From assembly GCA_963700185.1 (NCBI GenBank), contig CAVOWP010000013.1, positions 62,001 to 126,000 of the forward strand: 64,000 nucleotides of DNA, given 5' to 3'. Source of the DNA: AP-15 sp963700185. Lineage in GTDB: Bacteria; Pseudomonadota; Alphaproteobacteria; ATCC43930; CGMCC-115725. Below are positions 61,339 to 64,000 of this stretch, piece by piece (the first letter of the stretch is position 1; each line of letters opens with the position of its first letter). The translations under genes were made by a program, and so were the position numbers. The notes under the pieces are model-generated. The model did no database searches and was not told the origin of the DNA. It worked only from the letters and a program-made list of their open reading frames with translations.

Positions 61339-63074
61339 ATGGAACAGCGCTGGGGCCTGCCCCTGATCGCCTGGCCGTCTCGGCTGCGCCCCAATTTATG
61401 GGATCTCGTCGCGCTGCCGATGGTGCTCGGGGCGATCGCGCTGATCGCCTGGGGCGGCATGGCGATGAGCGCGCGCTATCAGGTCGGCGAGGTTCTGCCG
61501 ATCAGCCTCGACCCTTGGCGGCTGCCGGAATACGCGCTTCGCACCGTGCTGCGCATGGGCTGCGCGCTCGTCGCCTCGCTCGTCTTCAGCCTCGCCTATG
61601 CGGCGGTCGCGGCCAAGAGCCGACAGGGCGAAAAGATCCTGATCCCGATCCTCGACATCCTGCAATCGGTGCCGATCCTCGGCTTTCTGTCGATCACCGT
61701 GACCGGCTTCATCGCCCTTTTCCCGGGCCGGCTGCTCGGCGTCGAATGCGCGGCGATCTTCGCGATCTTCACCTCGCAAGCCTGGAATATGACTTTCAGC
61801 GTCTACCAGTCGCTGCGCACCGTGCCGACCGAGCTGATCGAGGCGGCTCGGATGTACCATTTGTCGCCCTGGAAGCGGTTCTGGCGCCTCGAAGTGCCGC
61901 ACGCCATACCCGTCGCTCGTCTGGAACATGATGATGTCGGTCTCGGGCGGCTGGTTCTTTGTCGTCGCCTCGGAAGCCATCACCGTCGCCGGCCAGACGA
62001 TCATGCTTCCCGGCATCGGCTCCTATATCGCGACCGCGATCAATCAGCGCGACCTCGCCGCAATCGGCTACGCGGTACTGGTCATGTTCGTCGTCATTCT
62101 GTTGTACGACCAGCTGTTGTTTCGCCCGCTCCTCGCTTGGTCGCGCAAGTTCCAGGCCGACCCCTTGGCCGACGAAGACAATGTTCGGCCTTGGTTTTTC
62201 ATCGTGCTGCAGCGCGCCCGCCTGTTCGATCTGGTCCAGGCGGGAGTGCTCGAGCTCAATCGGATCATCGACGACGCGCTCGCCGGCCTGGCTCGGCGGC
62301 GCCGGGCGCCGGTCGAACGGCAGCCGTGGCGCCGAACTCGACCACTTGTTCGACATCGCTCTGCTGGGACTGGCTGCCGCGGCGGCCATATGGATCATTG
62401 CCTTCATCCGCCAGACGGTCGACCTCGCCGAGATCGGGTGGGTGTTTCTTCTCGGTCTGGCGACCGCCGCGCGGGTGCTGATCCTGATCGGCGTGGCCTC
62501 GCTGATCTGGGTTCCGATCGGGGTGGCGATCGGACTGCGCCCGCACCTGGCAGACCGCGTTCAGCCTATCGTGCAGTTTCTCGCCGCCTTTCCGGCAAAT
62601 TTGTTCTTCCCGGTCGCGGTCGTGCTGATCCTGCGGTTTCAAGCGAACCCGGAGATCTGGCTCAGCCCGCTGATGATCCTCGGAACACAGTGGTACATCT
62701 TGTTCAACGTCATTGTCGGCACCACGGCCTTGCCGCAGGAGCTGCAACGCGCGGCACAAAATCTCGGCGTCAGACGATCGTTGTGGTGGCGGCGAGTGAT
62801 CCTGCCGGCGATTTTTCCAGCATATGTGACCGGCGCCGTCACTGCGGCCGGCGGCTCCTGGAATGCGAGTATCGTGTCCGAGGTCGTCCAATGGGGCGAC
62901 ACGACGCTGACCGCCACCGGGATCGGCGCCTATATCGCGCGAACTACCGCCGACGGCGACAGCGCCCGTATCGCGCTCGGCATCGGCGTCCTCTGCCTCT
63001 ACGTCCTCGCCTTCAATCGGCTGCTCTGGCGTCGGCTCTATGATCTCGCCGCCGAACGCTTGCGCCTCGATTGA
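61339..63074 (+). CDS. Double-length ABC transporter permease, two frame changes
   Basis: Two BPD-type permease halves in one protein of about 578 residues. Half one: ALVASLVFSLAYAAVAAKSR, then ILDILQSVPILGFLSITVTG and EAARMYHLSPWKRFWRLEVP (EAA loop). A frame change near 61911 leads to WNMMMSVSGGWFFVVASEAI. A second near 62325 leads to half two: FLAAFPANLFFPVAVVLILR, AAQNLGVRRSLWWRRVILPA (EAA loop) and GGSWNASIVSEVVQWGDTTL. This fits the fused nitrate/sulfonate/bicarbonate-type permeases. ATG 61339 has GGGAG just before it. The ATPase follows by 28 bases. Confidence 0.85.
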
Positions 63075-63102
63075 CGTGACTCGCCGGGAAGACTCGGCTG
63101 TA

Positions 63103-64000
63103 ATGAACGACCCGCTCCTGCGCACCGAAGCCGTCTCGAAGACCTATCGCACCCCCGATCACCACGGGCGGCTCGTGCTCGACCATATCGACTTCACCCT
63201 GCGCGACGGCGAGATCGTCGCGATCCTCGGCAAATCGGGATCCGGAAAGTCGACCTTTTTGCGCATTCTCGCGGGTCTCGTGCCGCCCAGCGAGGGCGTC
63301 GTCGAATATCGCGGCATCACCGTCGCCCAGCCCGTTCACGGCATCGCGATGGTTTTCCAGAGCTATGCGTTGTTTCCATGGCTGACCGTGCTCGGCAATG
63401 TCGAGCTCGGGCTCGAGGCTCTCGGCGTTTCCGGGGCCGAGCGGCGGCGGCGGGCGGTCAGTGCGATCGATCTGATCGGGCTCGACGGGTTTGAGAATGC
63501 GTATCCGAAGGAGCTGTCCGGCGGCATGCGTCAGCGCGTCGGCTTTGCCCGCGCGCTCGTCGTCGATCCCGATATCCTGCTGCTCGACGAGCCCTTCTCG
63601 TCGCTCGACGTCCTGACCGCGGAAACTCTGCGCGGCGATCTCCTCGATCTGTGGGATGCCCACCGCATCCCGACCAAGGGGATCGTCATCGTTTCGCACA
63701 ACATCGAGGAGGCGGTCGAAATCGCCGATCGTATCCTGATCTTCAGCAGCGATCCCGGCCGCATCCGCGCACAAATCCCGATCTCGCTACCGCGCCCGCG
63801 CTCCTCGGAGAGTGCCGGTTTTCGCCAGATCGTCGACCAGGTCTACACCCTGTTGACGACCGAGCCCGGGCGCGACGGACGGCGTGGAGCAAAGACCGAA
63901 CCTATCGGTATCGGCTTTCGCCTGCCCGATGCCTCGGTCCAGCAGCTCTCGGGTCTGATCGAGAATTCGACGGAGGCGCCCTATCATGGCCGCGCCGATC
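63103..64000 (+). CDS. ABC transporter ATP-binding protein, cut by the window end
   Basis: An ATPase of the nitrate/sulfonate/taurine family: Walker A GKSGSGKSTFLRILAGL (near residue 42), Q-loop AMVFQSYALFPWLTV, signature LSGGMRQRVGFARALV (near 145), Walker B DILLLDEPFSSLD and H-loop IVSHN. After residue 215 a C-terminal domain (SAGFRQIVDQVYTLLTTEPG, then GIGFRLPDASVQQLSGLIEN) follows, of the AAA-associated type. At least 299 residues; no stop before 64000. ATG 63103 starts 28 bases after the permease. Confidence 0.93.
   Translation, partial: MNDPLLRTEAVSKTYRTPDHHGRLVLDHIDFTLRDGEIVAILGKSGSGKSTFLRILAGLVPPSEGVVEYRGITVAQPVHGIAMVFQSYALFPWLTVLGNVELGLEALGVSGAERRRRAVSAIDLIGLDGFENAYPKELSGGMRQRVGFARALVVDPDILLLDEPFSSLDVLTAETLRGDLLDLWDAHRIPTKGIVIVSHNIEEAVEIADRILIFSSDPGRIRAQIPISLPRPRSSESAGFRQIVDQVYTLLTTEPGRDGRRGAKTEPIGIGFRLPDASVQQLSGLIENSTEAPYHGRAD

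Noticed and set aside
1..64000. tRNA genes, rRNA genes, CRISPR arrays and complete insertion sequences
   Set aside because: I found no stretch with tRNA-like T-loop and acceptor ends, no rRNA sequence, no array of repeats and spacers and no transposase frame. A weak case could be missed by eye.

Overview
The window is GC-rich, densely coded DNA from a Gram-negative bacterium, most likely an alphaproteobacterium. The support is the gene order: a division and cell-wall (dcw) cluster that runs from mraZ through ftsZ straight into lpxC and bamD, a ccmABCDE-ccmG cytochrome c maturation cluster, zapA next to a 6S-like RNA and a YmdB-type phosphoesterase, and meso-diaminopimelate-type MurE. I cannot fix the order; Rhodospirillales or Rhizobiales are both plausible.

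Layout. 1-950: degenerate DUF5681-type remnant, a palindromic dispersed repeat and a small secreted protein. 1033-5677 (minus): zapA, a 6S-like RNA, YmdB-type phosphoesterase, MFS exporter, NAD-dependent epimerase and PanE-like reductase. 5910-9735: N-formylglutamate amidohydrolase, aldo/keto reductase, glycine-zipper lipoprotein, divergent SDR. 10037-13401: an arsenic-type island with an ArsR-rhodanese regulator divergent from two joined SAM methyltransferases, a GFA-family protein and a decayed MFS gene. The second methyltransferase has an in-frame TGA where its family carries a catalytic cysteine, followed by a SECIS-like hairpin. 13855-18047: feoAB and a convergent cyclase/NHL pair. 18232-18644: RNase P RNA. 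18846-38381: mraZ-rsmH-ftsL-ftsI-murE-murF-mraY-[murD absent]-ftsW-murG-murC-murB-ddl-ftsQ-ftsA-ftsZ, then lpxC and bamD. 38513-41665: NEW3-domain protein with an ABC ATPase and permease. 41906-45141: hydrolase, rlmN, IalB-like protein, acetyltransferase. 45156-48502 (minus): ccmABCDEG, preceded by a four-hairpin RNA element. 48684-53232: PaaK-like ligase, small secreted protein, LysR regulator, DcaP-like porin. 53963-56090: PagL-like deacylase, 2OG-Fe(II) oxygenase, cobS. 56101-61152: a partner-switching signalling block made of an RsbW-like ATPase, FecR-domain protein, OmpA-like lipoprotein, CHASE2-SpoIIE phosphatase and a STAS-metallo-beta-lactamase fusion. 61339-64000: an ABC importer with a double-length permease and an ATPase cut by the window edge.

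How the genes work together. The dcw block supplies lipid II synthesis and the divisome from overlapping reading frames, with lipid A (lpxC) and outer-membrane assembly (bamD) attached. The ccm block moves heme to the periplasm for c-type cytochromes; ccmF and ccmH must lie elsewhere. The 56-61 kb block looks like a phosphatase/kinase/antagonist switch driven by an extracytoplasmic sensor.

Sequence quality. At least fifteen apparent single-base indels interrupt otherwise well conserved genes, including murF (three), murG and ccmA. Essential genes would not be broken this way in a living cell, so most of these are probably sequencing or assembly errors. I annotate such genes as whole CDSs with the frame change noted.
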